From assembly GCA_001803165.1 (NCBI GenBank), contig MHAZ01000003.1:62001-126000 (forward strand): a DNA stretch of 64,000 nucleotides. Direction: 5' to 3'. The notes beneath the pieces are model-generated. The model was not told the DNA's origin. It ran no database searches and worked only from the letters and a program-made list of their open reading frames with translations. Both the position numbers and the translations under genes were made by a program. Source of the stretch: Stygiobacter sp. RIFOXYC2_FULL_38_25. GTDB taxonomy: Bacteria; Bacteroidota; Ignavibacteria; Ignavibacteriales; Melioribacteraceae. Positions 28,809 through 37,697 of this stretch are shown one piece after another (the first letter of the stretch is position 1; every line of letters starts with the position of its first letter).

Positions 28809-29705
28809 ATGAGTACAAAAGTAAAAATTGGTTCGCGTTTAATTGGCGAAGACGAGCCGGTATATATTATTGCAGAAATTGGAATAAACCATAATGGTTC
28901 AATGGCGTTGGCAAAGAAGTTAATTGACGGAGCTGCTTTTGCCGGATGCGATGCTGTAAAATTCCAGAAGAGAACTCCGGAATTATGTGTTCCTCAGGAT
29001 CAATGGAATATTGAACGGGATACTCCCTGGGGAAGAATTACATATCTGGAATACAAACATAAAATTGAATTTGGCTTCTCCGAGTATGAGCAAATAGATT
29101 TTTACTGCAAAGAAAAGGGAATTGACTGGTTTGTTTCCGCATGGGATGAAGAGTCTGTTGAGTTTATCGAGCAGTTCAATCCGATAGCCTACAAAATTGC
29201 TTCTGCAACTCTTACCGATGAAGATTTACTGTATAGAATTCGTCAAACCCAAAAACCGGTGATACTCTCAACCGGAATGTCCACAATGGAAGAAATTGAT
29301 GAAGCAGTTAACAACCTTGATAAAGATAACTTACTTCTCGCTCAATCAACTTCTACATATCCTTGTAAAGAAAGTGAGTTGAACTTAAGAATGATAGAAA
29401 CCTACAAGCAGTTGTACCCGAATATTCCAATTGGTTACAGCGGTCACGAAACGGGATTAGCACCAACATTAGCAGCAGTAGCTTTAGGTGCAACTTTTGT
29501 AGAAAGACATATCACTTTAGACCGGGCAATGTGGGGAACGGATCAGGCGGCTTCAGTTGAAGTTAATGGAATGTTTCAGTTAGTAAGAAATATCAGAGAC
29601 ATTGAAAAATCTTTAGGTGACGGCAAAAAAAAAGTTTACTCAGGCGAGTTAAAAAATCTTACTAAGATGAGAAAGTATAAAAACTCTCAAAAGTTAGTTG
29701 GTTAG
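28809..29705 (+). CDS. NeuB-family N-acetylneuraminate/nonulosonate synthase-like protein
   Basis: VYIIAEIGINHNGSMALAKKLIDGAAFAGCDAVKFQKRTPELCVP...YKIASATLTDEDLL...ILSTGMSTMEEI; no SAF domain at the C-terminus. Confidence 0.9.
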   Translation: MSTKVKIGSRLIGEDEPVYIIAEIGINHNGSMALAKKLIDGAAFAGCDAVKFQKRTPELCVPQDQWNIERDTPWGRITYLEYKHKIEFGFSEYEQIDFYCKEKGIDWFVSAWDEESVEFIEQFNPIAYKIASATLTDEDLLYRIRQTQKPVILSTGMSTMEEIDEAVNNLDKDNLLLAQSTSTYPCKESELNLRMIETYKQLYPNIPIGYSGHETGLAPTLAAVALGATFVERHITLDRAMWGTDQAASVEVNGMFQLVRNIRDIEKSLGDGKKKVYSGELKNLTKMRKYKNSQKLVG

Positions 29706-29774
29706 TTTTATGTGGTGGTGAGTAAGCAATGCCCTTATCTCCGGCACTGCTAAAGGGTTCCACAGCCCTCCTCA

Positions 29775-29800
29775 AAATCCCCTCTTAAGGGGATTTCTTT
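29775..29800 (+). terminator. terminator after the neuB-like gene
   Basis: AAATCCCC-tcttaa-GGGGATTT followed by CTTTT. Confidence 0.6.
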
Positions 29801-29821
29801 TAAACACGAGAAGGAAATAAA

Positions 29822-29941
29822 ATGAAAAAAATATTAATCTCTCAACTCTTTATACTAATAAGTTTCGTATTGTCTGTAATAGGCAGTGTTCATTTCATAA
29901 AACTTATACTTACTTATGAATTATTTAGGCAGATAGATTAG
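29822..29941 (+). CDS. 39-aa single-TM small ORF
   Basis: GAAGGAAATAAA RBS-like; MKKILISQLFILISFVLSVIGSVHFIKLILTYELFRQID*; below track length cutoff. Confidence 0.3.
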   Translation: MKKILISQLFILISFVLSVIGSVHFIKLILTYELFRQID

Positions 29942-29974
29942 ATAGAAAATTCAATGACAGCTTTGCATGAGAGC

Positions 29975-31726
29975 TTAAGCAGTTGCTTTGAGGTTTGCAT
30001 AGTTGTTGGACAACATAAACTTCTGTTTCTTTTCTTCTTTGATGAGATTAACATCAACCAATATGAGACCGTCAATACAGTTCTCGAAATCCGGGTCTGT
30101 TCCAAAATCTAAAAAGTTTACCCCTCCGGTCTCGCATAATTCAGAATAATGTTTATAGAGAACCGGCACCGTAAACCCGAATGGCTTAAGTATCTTTTTT
30201 AATATTTTGTAATCATCCTTTGTTGTTTCTCCGGTAAAAATATTTGCAAGCTCTGCAGAGCTATTTTCTGATATGATAAACTTTCTCTTGGATTCAATAA
30301 GCTGCTCTTTACTTCCATACCATTTGTTAAAGTAATAGACAATCATTTCTTTGGCGGCAGCCGGATAGTTATTGCTTATGCTAACACCACCGAATAAATA
30401 TTTAACGGAATTATCATGCTGAAGATAAGCGCCTATACCCTGCCAAAGGTAATTAAGAGCGTTTGTGTTCCAATATTTACTTTGAACAAAACTTCTTCCA
30501 AGTTCTATCGAATCGCTTAAATAGTTTTCAGTAAAAGTTGGACTATAATTAAACAGAGTTGAAGTATAAAAGCCTTCGCTCCCAACTTTTTCCATTATTT
30601 GATTTCCTGAGCCTATTCTATAAGAACCAATAATTTCCAACTCTGCTTCATCCCATAAGATTAAGTGTGAATAGTGCGTATCGAACTTATCAAGATCGTA
30701 GTTTTTCCCGGTTCCCTCACCTACTTTTCTAAACGTTAATTCACGCAAACGAGCTATTTCATTTACGGTGTGGGGAGATTCATTTCGTGTAGTTAAGAAA
30801 ATCCGGATGTTGTTCTTGGTTATACCGAGCAACTGAGAGTTAAGAAGCTCCATTTTGATAAGCTTTCTATCTACCGGGTGAATTACGTTTTTCTCAGTCG
30901 TATAAATTCCTTTTTTGTTTTTGCCGATCAGATATACGTGCTTTTTCAGCAACTTTGTCTGATACTCATTATCAATTAGAGCTGAAGAAAAAACCTTTGC
31001 AGGAATAATATCCCCAATTTTTAATTTTATTACATGATTTGTCTTGTTGAATAGCTCGTGAGAAAGCAGCAGCATCGAGACTTTTTTGTTCAGTAAAGAA
31101 ACAAAATAAAACAGAAACGAGTTGCGCGCTTCAATGTAAACCGGAAGTACAGGAGAGCTGAATCTATTTGCAAAATGTACCGCCCCTTTATGCCATTTAG
31201 AATCAACAATGGAAAGTCCCTTTAAGCGGGAAACTTCTGCCGCCGGAAATAGAATTACTGCAAATTCATTTTGCAGCGCTTGCCGAATTTCGTTAATTGA
31301 ATTTTTCTGTGCTGATTTACTATCGAGTTTAATCGGTATAAGTAAATTGCGTATTGGTTCTATGTTGTATAGAATTTCATTCGCAACAATCTTCACATCG
31401 CGTCTTACTTCTAAAACCGCCTTGAGAAGCGAGAGAGCGTCTAAACTGCCAATCGGGTGGTTGGCTACACAAATTACTCTGCCATGTGATGGGATTTTAT
31501 AATGATCTCTGCTGGAAATGAGGTAAGAAAAGTTCAGCTCATCAAACAACTGATTGATAAACTGCTTGCCATCCAGATGGGAGTAATTTTTGATAAATCT
31601 TTCAACTCTACTCAGGTAAATTAATTTCGAAACTATTTTAGCAAGAACCTTTTCAATAGCAATTGAAAGGCGTGAGCTGCCAAGTTTTAGCTTTAACGAA
31701 ATAACGTTAGTGAGTTCAGTTTTCAT
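29975..31726 (-). CDS. two-domain acyltransferase: PlsC-like N-terminus plus GNAT (OlsB/hemolysin-like) C-terminus, OlsF-like
   Basis: VANHPIGSLDALSLL (HX4D), VILFPAAEVSRL; then LRELTFRKVGEGTGKNYDLDKFDTHYSHLILWDEAELEIIGSYRIG. Confidence 0.8.
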   Translation of the reverse strand: MKTELTNVISLKLKLGSSRLSIAIEKVLAKIVSKLIYLSRVERFIKNYSHLDGKQFINQLFDELNFSYLISSRDHYKIPSHGRVICVANHPIGSLDALSLLKAVLEVRRDVKIVANEILYNIEPIRNLLIPIKLDSKSAQKNSINEIRQALQNEFAVILFPAAEVSRLKGLSIVDSKWHKGAVHFANRFSSPVLPVYIEARNSFLFYFVSLLNKKVSMLLLSHELFNKTNHVIKLKIGDIIPAKVFSSALIDNEYQTKLLKKHVYLIGKNKKGIYTTEKNVIHPVDRKLIKMELLNSQLLGITKNNIRIFLTTRNESPHTVNEIARLRELTFRKVGEGTGKNYDLDKFDTHYSHLILWDEAELEIIGSYRIGSGNQIMEKVGSEGFYTSTLFNYSPTFTENYLSDSIELGRSFVQSKYWNTNALNYLWQGIGAYLQHDNSVKYLFGGVSISNNYPAAAKEMIVYYFNKWYGSKEQLIESKRKFIISENSSAELANIFTGETTKDDYKILKKILKPFGFTVPVLYKHYSELCETGGVNFLDFGTDPDFENCIDGLILVDVNLIKEEKKQKFMLSNNYANLKATA

Positions 31727-32079
31727 AAATCCTTAATTTCTTGTTGGATGAGTTTTTCATCATGGAGTGAGTTTAACAACTCAAATCTTTCCGGATTTAA
31801 TTCCAGTTTATATTCGTTGATAAAAACATAGCTGATGTCTTCGGTACTCTTAAGCCATTGTTTGTTTGCAAGTATTTCTAATAGGATGCGGTTTTCTTTG
31901 TCGGATAAGTCCTTTAGTATAAACCGTTCTTCATTGGAAAGCTTTTTAGAATATTCTTCTTCATTTTTTATCTTTCTATAAATATTCCGTTTGTATTTAC
32001 TGATACGGTGAAACTCATTCACCAGATTTTCAAAAAATGGAGAATTGTATAAGACGATATCGAAATTTATCCGAGACAA
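31723..32079 (-). CDS. hypothetical protein, overlaps the OlsF-like gene
   Basis: 118 aa; stop overlaps next ATG by 4 nt, implying translational coupling. Confidence 0.6.
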   Translation of the reverse strand: MSRINFDIVLYNSPFFENLVNEFHRISKYKRNIYRKIKNEEEYSKKLSNEERFILKDLSDKENRILLEILANKQWLKSTEDISYVFINEYKLELNPERFELLNSLHDEKLIQQEIKDL

Positions 32080-32103
32080 TTAAAACTCACCGCAAGTTTC
32101 ATA

Positions 32104-32337
32104 TCAGAGCGTAGCCAAAGAATCTATATCGGCAGGATAGACCGGTAGTTTCTCAGCATCGGGATTAGAGTACTTAGCGCCTTTAGTTGAAAGCAAAAGA
32201 AGAATTAAAATTGAAAGTCCCGGCAAAACTTGTCCCATCGTAAACCAATCCTTTTGGCTTCTCGATTTCTTATTTGCAATAAGAGAACAAATTGTACCGG
32301 AGACCAACCCAATGATTGCATAATAAAGTCCAAACAT
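32104..32337 (-). CDS. small two-TM hypothetical protein
   Basis: 77 aa, MFGLYYAIIGLVSGTICSLIANKKSRSQKDWFTMGQVLPGLSILILLLLSTKG. Confidence 0.6.
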   Translation of the reverse strand: MFGLYYAIIGLVSGTICSLIANKKSRSQKDWFTMGQVLPGLSILILLLLSTKGAKYSNPDAEKLPVYPADIDSLATL

Positions 32338-32359
32338 AACTTCCTCTAATAATGTTGAA

Positions 32360-32415
32360 CAATATTATATAACGAGTATTAACTGAAGATGAACGAATCA
32401 TTAAGTTTGTGTTAA
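32360..32415 (-). promoter_or_regulatory. candidate Pho-box array for the 32337-29975 operon
   Basis: TTAA 32379, TGAA 32390, TTAA 32401, 32412 (11-bp period); CAATATTA at 32360-32367 (7/8) 11 bp away. Confidence 0.65.
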
Positions 32416-32440
32416 ATGATTGCCGCAATGCCTTATCCAG

Positions 32441-32668
32441 CTACAAAAGGGAAAAAGCCGCGTAAAGAGAATATTGGCTGCTATGGATATCTATAAGTTC
32501 TACGTTGTCAAAATTCTTATAGGAAATTTTGAGAAGAGTGTTTTGTTCGTTACGAACTGTTAGAAATGTTTCTCCGATATTCTCCACAACTCCTATGAAA
32601 CTTTGTTTATCAGAATGTTTGGGAAGCGGGAAATTATATTTAACAAGTTTACCAATTGATAATTCCAT
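32441..32668 (-). CDS. small hypothetical protein
   Basis: MELSIGKLVKYNFPLPKHSDKQSFIGVVENIGETFLTVRNEQNTLLKISYKNFDNVELIDIH; start trimmed from track (32680). Confidence 0.5.
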   Translation of the reverse strand: MELSIGKLVKYNFPLPKHSDKQSFIGVVENIGETFLTVRNEQNTLLKISYKNFDNVELIDIHSSQYSLYAAFSLL

Positions 32669-32691
32669 ACAGCACCTCAATTTGTTCTGAT

Positions 32692-32747
32692 GAAACTTAA
32701 CAGTTCGATTTTACTATACGGTTAAGTGAGCGTTAAAAATCCATTAA
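32692..32747 (-). promoter_or_regulatory. candidate Pho-box array for the 32668 gene
   Basis: TTAC 32711, TTAA 32722, 32733, 32744 (11-bp period); GAAACTTA 32692-32699 (7/8) 11 bp away. Confidence 0.62.
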
Positions 32748-33024
32748 TTTTCAAAGTGGAAGCTGAGTGGAAAACTATATGAGATGATTCGATCCAACTA
32801 GAAAACGATGCGACTATGAATGATATTATTGGCTAATTTCTATAAAGCTAATTAAGATGGCGGTTTCCAAAAATGAAGTGAACCCGAGGCGACAATTCTC
32901 GAATCAATTTTTTGAGGACATTAATAAATTTCATACGACCTTTTTCAAACCAGTAAGTATTAGCTAAGCAGCCATTGCCAACCGGTTTGTAATTGCTTTT
33001 GTACTTTTCAAAATAAACTCACTT

Positions 33025-36000
33025 TCATTTTTTAATTTCCTGAAGAGAATTTTCTACTAAACTAAGCAGTGTATTTTTGGTAAAAGGTTTAGCTAAATAA
33101 AAATCAAATCCTTCACTTAAAAAACGTTCTCTATCGCCTATCATAGCATAAGCTGTTACGGCAATTATGGGAACATGCATATATCCCGGAATTTTTCTTA
33201 TTTGATTCATTGCTTCAACACCATCTATTCCCTCCCCGAGATTTATATCCATTAGTATCAAGTCGAATTGTTCTTTCGAAGCCAATGTTACTCCTGTAAT
33301 TCCGTCCTGAGCTTCTATTATTCTTAGATGAGCCGCCAGGCAATGATTCATAAATAAGCGGTTTGAAGAATTGTCATCAACTATCAATGCAGTTTTTAAT
33401 CCTTTTTCACCTGTAGTAGGAGGTTTAACAAATGTTGTTTTACTCCTTTCTTCTACCTTCATTTTAATTTGGTTTTCATCCAAAATCGCCGGCAGCCAAA
33501 TTGAGAAAGTAGTTCCTTTACCTACTTCACTTTCTACTTGGATAAACCCTTTCATTAATTCAACAATTCTTTTGGCAATTGTTAACCCGAGTCCCGTTCC
33601 TTCGTGACCCCTGCTGTAACCTTCGTCAACTTGTCTAAACTCGCTAAAGATTTTTTCTAAATTATGCTTTGATATTCCAATTCCGGTATCAATGATTGTA
33701 ATAACTGCCCAATCTAAATCTTCTTTTCTTTCGTGATGCAAAGAGATAAAGACACCTCCAACTTTTGTAAACTTGACTGCGTTGTTAACCAAATGAAAGA
33801 TTGCTTTACCAAATAGTTCGCTGTCAATCTGAGCCATCATATATGTATCACTGAGCTCTGTTTTCAAAAATAGCCGTTTTGCCTGAGCCATAGGTGTAAA
33901 AGATATTGCCCTTTGTTTAATTTCGTTTGCAAGGTTGTAGGGTTTCAACTTTAAAAACGATTTCGCTGTCTCAAGCTTTGAAATTTCCAAGATCTCACAC
34001 AGAGTGTTGTTTAATCTTTGCCCTCCTTCAATAATGTTATTTACAAATGCCAAATGCTCTTGATTTTCCAATTCATTCTGAAGCAATTCTGCAAAGCCTA
34101 ATACGGAAATTAACGGCGTTCTCAATTCATGGCTCATATTAGTAAGGAAGCAGTTTTTAAGTTTATTCATCTCCTCTGAATGCTCTTTTGCTTTTATAAG
34201 TTCTTCCTCAACTTTTTTCCTCTGAGTAAGATCTACATACATGCCATATATGCCAATTATTTTATCATTTAGAGTAACGGGGACGCCAATGATCTGCACG
34301 TACACATTAGAGCCATCTTTTTTTCTGCGGTAGCTTTCTTTGTTAATATAGTTACCGCCGCGAGTTAAATCGGAATAACTCTTAGCTTCCACTCTCAATT
34401 CGGGTGGAACGATTGAATCCGATAATGGCTTTCCCTTAATTTCATCAAGAAAATATCCAAATAAAATTGTGAACGACTCGTTAGTAAGTACAATTCTATC
34501 TTCATCATCCAGCAGAACAATAGCAATAGGAGAATTATCAAATAATTGCGCAAACTTATTTTTTTGAAAAATAATTTCTTCTTCTGCTTGTTTACGGTCT
34601 GTAATATCATTTATACTTGATAGAATGCACTTTTCATTTTGTATTGATATTATTTCCGCAGAAAACAGCCCTACTATTGTATCACCGGATTTTTTATTGA
34701 ACGAGAATGTCTTACTCGAAATGCTATTTCCTTTCAACAATTCCGAAATAACATATTTGCGGTTGTTTTCGTCCTCCCAAAGATTTAATTCTACCGAAGT
34801 CTTTCCTGTGACTTCTTCTGTTGTGTAACCGGTTATAGAATAAAAACTATCGTTTGCTTCTATTATTTTCCCATCTGATAATCTGGTAATTGTTAGGGCA
34901 TAAGATGCAGATCTAAAAGCTGATGAGAATTTCTCTTCGCTTCTTCTAAGTTCTTCCTCCGTGCGTTTCCGCTTCTCTTCATTCCGTATATATTCGAGCG
35001 CAAAAGATATATCTGTTGCCATTTCGGAAAGTAAACTAATTTCTTGTTCATCAAAGAAATTGACTTCATTTGAATAAATACAGTAACAACCAATTATTTT
35101 TCCATCACCTTTAAGCGGGAATGCCGCAAATGACTGATAACCATATGCCAATGAATTTCTTTTCCAAATTTCCGTTAGAGATTTGTCTTTTTTTATATCA
35201 TTCGAAATAAAGCAATTCCCTATGTTCAAAGCGTTAACTATTGGATTAGAGTTATAATCAACATCTATTAAATTGTTTACCGAACCGGCTGTTGCAAATG
35301 TTTCAATCTTCTTCGTATCATTATTTATAATACCAATCCAAGCACTCTGAAATTTCCCAACATCAATTGCAATCATACAGGCATCTTTAAGCAACTGATT
35401 GGGATCGTGAATTCTAACAATTGCCTGGTTGATATTACTTAGTACGGCATACACACGGTTTAATTTTATTATTCGTTCTTCAGCACGTTTACGGATTGCA
35501 TTTTCAGAAGAAAGTTCCGCTGTTCTTTCAGCCACCAATTCTTCCAGATGCTCATTTATTTTTCTTAAATCGTCCTGCGTCTGTACCAGTTCCTCATTTC
35601 TCTGTACGGCAGCCTCATAAGAAGAGAGAAGCAATGTAAGCATCTGCTGTTGACCTGCTGTGATAAACCGTCTCTTGCCTCCTAACATTATTTCAACGCC
35701 AATTCTTACTCTTTCATTTTTGTAAATATTTCTATTAGATAGAATATGCTGAACATGGGAGATGAGATAGTCTTCACTATAGGGTTTTGTAATAAAATTA
35801 TCTGCGCCGCAAGATATTCCTTCAAGAACATCTTCAGTCCTGGTAAGAGCAGTCAGTAGAATAACCGGAATATCCATCATTTTTTCACTGGCTTTTATTT
35901 CTTTGCAAAGCTCGTAACCATTCATTTCCGGCATTACAATATCACTAATAATCAGCATGGGTTTACGTTCATTAATGCATTCCAGCGCAATGTTTCCGTT

Positions 36001-36126
36001 AGTTGCTGCTACAACTACGTAATCATTTTTTTCTAAAAGATAGCTTAACTGCTCCGCTTGTGTCGGGCTGTCTTCTACTACAAGTATATAGTCAACATTA
36101 TTTGGATGATTCATTTTTACATTCAT
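33025..36126 (-). CDS. hybrid sensor kinase REC-GAF-PAS-PAS-HisKA-HATPase-REC
   Basis: REC MLIISDIVMPEMNGYELCKEIK; HisKA FLTNMSHELRTPLISVLGFAELL; HATPase GTGLGLTIAKRIVELMKG; C-term REC LILMDINLGEGIDGVEAM. Confidence 0.92.
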   Translation of the reverse strand: MNVKMNHPNNVDYILVVEDSPTQAEQLSYLLEKNDYVVVAATNGNIALECINERKPMLIISDIVMPEMNGYELCKEIKASEKMMDIPVILLTALTRTEDVLEGISCGADNFITKPYSEDYLISHVQHILSNRNIYKNERVRIGVEIMLGGKRRFITAGQQQMLTLLLSSYEAAVQRNEELVQTQDDLRKINEHLEELVAERTAELSSENAIRKRAEERIIKLNRVYAVLSNINQAIVRIHDPNQLLKDACMIAIDVGKFQSAWIGIINNDTKKIETFATAGSVNNLIDVDYNSNPIVNALNIGNCFISNDIKKDKSLTEIWKRNSLAYGYQSFAAFPLKGDGKIIGCYCIYSNEVNFFDEQEISLLSEMATDISFALEYIRNEEKRKRTEEELRRSEEKFSSAFRSASYALTITRLSDGKIIEANDSFYSITGYTTEEVTGKTSVELNLWEDENNRKYVISELLKGNSISSKTFSFNKKSGDTIVGLFSAEIISIQNEKCILSSINDITDRKQAEEEIIFQKNKFAQLFDNSPIAIVLLDDEDRIVLTNESFTILFGYFLDEIKGKPLSDSIVPPELRVEAKSYSDLTRGGNYINKESYRRKKDGSNVYVQIIGVPVTLNDKIIGIYGMYVDLTQRKKVEEELIKAKEHSEEMNKLKNCFLTNMSHELRTPLISVLGFAELLQNELENQEHLAFVNNIIEGGQRLNNTLCEILEISKLETAKSFLKLKPYNLANEIKQRAISFTPMAQAKRLFLKTELSDTYMMAQIDSELFGKAIFHLVNNAVKFTKVGGVFISLHHERKEDLDWAVITIIDTGIGISKHNLEKIFSEFRQVDEGYSRGHEGTGLGLTIAKRIVELMKGFIQVESEVGKGTTFSIWLPAILDENQIKMKVEERSKTTFVKPPTTGEKGLKTALIVDDNSSNRLFMNHCLAAHLRIIEAQDGITGVTLASKEQFDLILMDINLGEGIDGVEAMNQIRKIPGYMHVPIIAVTAYAMIGDRERFLSEGFDFYLAKPFTKNTLLSLVENSLQEIKK

Positions 36127-37184
36127 TAGAATTCCCCGTTCATTTTTTTTATTAATGTTATAAGGGCTGTTGTAATATCTTCCGGAGAAAGAATATATGT
36201 AGCTGCGTCCAACTTAATAGCCTCACCCGGCATTCCATGCACAACAGAACTTTCATTATCCTGAACAAAAGTAACAGCGCCTTTTTCTTTCAACAATTTT
36301 AGTTCATCGGCGCCGTCCCTCCCCATTCCCGTCAGTAATATTCCAACAGCTCTATGTCCAAATACTTGCGCTGCTGTCCGGAAAAGATAAGCTACAGAGG
36401 GACGCAAACCATTTTCCAGATTATGATTGCTAAGAACTATTCTTGGTCCACTTTCAACTCCCATATGAAAATCATCCGGGGCAACGTAGCCGTGACCAGG
36501 CAAAAGTTTTTCTCCATCAGATGCAATATGTAATTGAAAGTTAGTAGAGCTCTTTAGCCATTCTACAAAGCCTTCGGTAAATCCGTGCGAGATATGCTGC
36601 ACAATTAGTAGTGGTACCGGCAAGTTCTTGGGTAACTTATTAAGAATTTTTTGTAATACAAGAGGTCCGCCGGTTGAAGCCCCTATAACAATAATTTGTA
36701 TAGAGGTTTCCTCCTTTATTTTATTTTCTATCGCCGTTACAGTATGGGTATATTTTTCAAACTCTCGTTTGGTGCGTCTAACGATTTTCACTTCAGACAT
36801 TAATTTCAAAGTCTGTATCAGTTCTTGTTTATCTTTTTCATAATCGGGATGATCTACACTTGAAGGCTTCTTCACTATTGCTAAAGCTCCGGCTTCAATC
36901 ATACTAAATGAGAAGACTACATCTTTAGCAGCTAAACTAGAAGTAACAATTACAATTGGTGTGGGACAAGTCTCCATTATAATACGAGTTGCTTGCTTGC
37001 CGTCTAATTTCGGCATTTGCCAATCCATTGCAACTATATCCGGGTTTAATTCTTTAACAGCTTCAACTGCTTCTTCGCCATCATATGCTGCCCCAACAAT
37101 TACAAAATCCGGATCGGAGCTTATTGCATGAATCAATAATTGCTGCATTACCGGCGAGTCTTCTACAATAAGGACTTTGATCAT
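36126..37184 (-). CDS. cheB: chemotaxis protein-glutamate methylesterase CheB
   Basis: REC MDWQMPKLDGKQATRIIM then IVIGASTGGPLVLQKIL...GILLTGMGRDGADELKLLKEKG. Confidence 0.94.
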   Translation of the reverse strand: MIKVLIVEDSPVMQQLLIHAISSDPDFVIVGAAYDGEEAVEAVKELNPDIVAMDWQMPKLDGKQATRIIMETCPTPIVIVTSSLAAKDVVFSFSMIEAGALAIVKKPSSVDHPDYEKDKQELIQTLKLMSEVKIVRRTKREFEKYTHTVTAIENKIKEETSIQIIVIGASTGGPLVLQKILNKLPKNLPVPLLIVQHISHGFTEGFVEWLKSSTNFQLHIASDGEKLLPGHGYVAPDDFHMGVESGPRIVLSNHNLENGLRPSVAYLFRTAAQVFGHRAVGILLTGMGRDGADELKLLKEKGAVTFVQDNESSVVHGMPGEAIKLDAATYILSPEDITTALITLIKKMNGEF

Positions 37185-37210
37185 CGTCTTTCACCTATTT
37201 GTTAGTAGCG

Positions 37211-37295
37211 GTTTAGGTTGTAAACTGTTAGGCAATAGGCTATTAGGCTGTAGACTGTTAGCTTTACACCTATAGTCCATCCACCAACAAGCCTA
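37211..37295 (-). repeat. downstream repeat flank of the four-helix-bundle gene
   Basis: Minus: TAGGCTTGTTGGTGGATGGACTATAGGTGTAAAGCTAACAGTCTACAGCCTAATAGCCTATTGCCTAACAGTTTACAACCTAAACC; begins at the gene's TAG stop. Confidence 0.8.
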
Positions 37296-37652
37296 TTTTC
37301 CATTGCGTATACTTCGAGCTAAAGCTCCTAATACTTTTTCAGTTTCCAATAACTTTAAGTTACTCTCGTTTGCGATTGATTCTTTTACGTAACCCAAGCG
37401 GATTGCTAACCCAAACTGATAATGCAGTTCTCTTAATGACGCGAAAGCAATTTCAAGGAATCGAAGGTATTCAGTTTGACTTTCGCGAGCACATCCTTCA
37501 ACGATGTTTGATGGAACGGAAACCACTGCCCTTCTCATCTGAGAAGTTAAGCCATAAATTTCTTCTCTCGGAAATTCTCTTGTTATCTGATAGATTAAAA
37601 CTGCAATTTCATCAGCAAGTTCAAATGCTCTGAGTTTAGTGTGATCTCTCAT
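37293..37652 (-). CDS. four-helix-bundle protein (S23 / 23S rRNA intervening-sequence protein family)
   Basis: FELADEIAVLIYQITREFPREEIYGLTSQMRRAVVSVPSNIVEGCARESQTEYLRFLEIAFASLRELHYQFGLAIRLGY. Confidence 0.92.
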   Translation of the reverse strand: MRDHTKLRAFELADEIAVLIYQITREFPREEIYGLTSQMRRAVVSVPSNIVEGCARESQTEYLRFLEIAFASLRELHYQFGLAIRLGYVKESIANESNLKLLETEKVLGALARSIRNGK

Positions 37653-37660
37653 CTTTTTCT

Positions 37661-37694
37661 CCTATAGTCTAATAGGCTACAACCTATTAGCCTC
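37661..37694 (-). repeat. upstream repeat flank of the four-helix-bundle gene
   Basis: Minus: GAGGCTAATAGGTTGTAGCCTATTAGACTATAGG; perfect CTAATAGG...CCTATTAG palindrome starting 5 nt after the cheA stop. Confidence 0.8.
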
Positions 37695-37697
37695 TTG

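Noticed and set aside
37293-37652. Diversity-generating retroelement (Avd-like gene)
   Set aside because: The four-helix-bundle protein fits the S23/IVP family better; no reverse transcriptase and no TR/VR pair with A-specific differences were seen.
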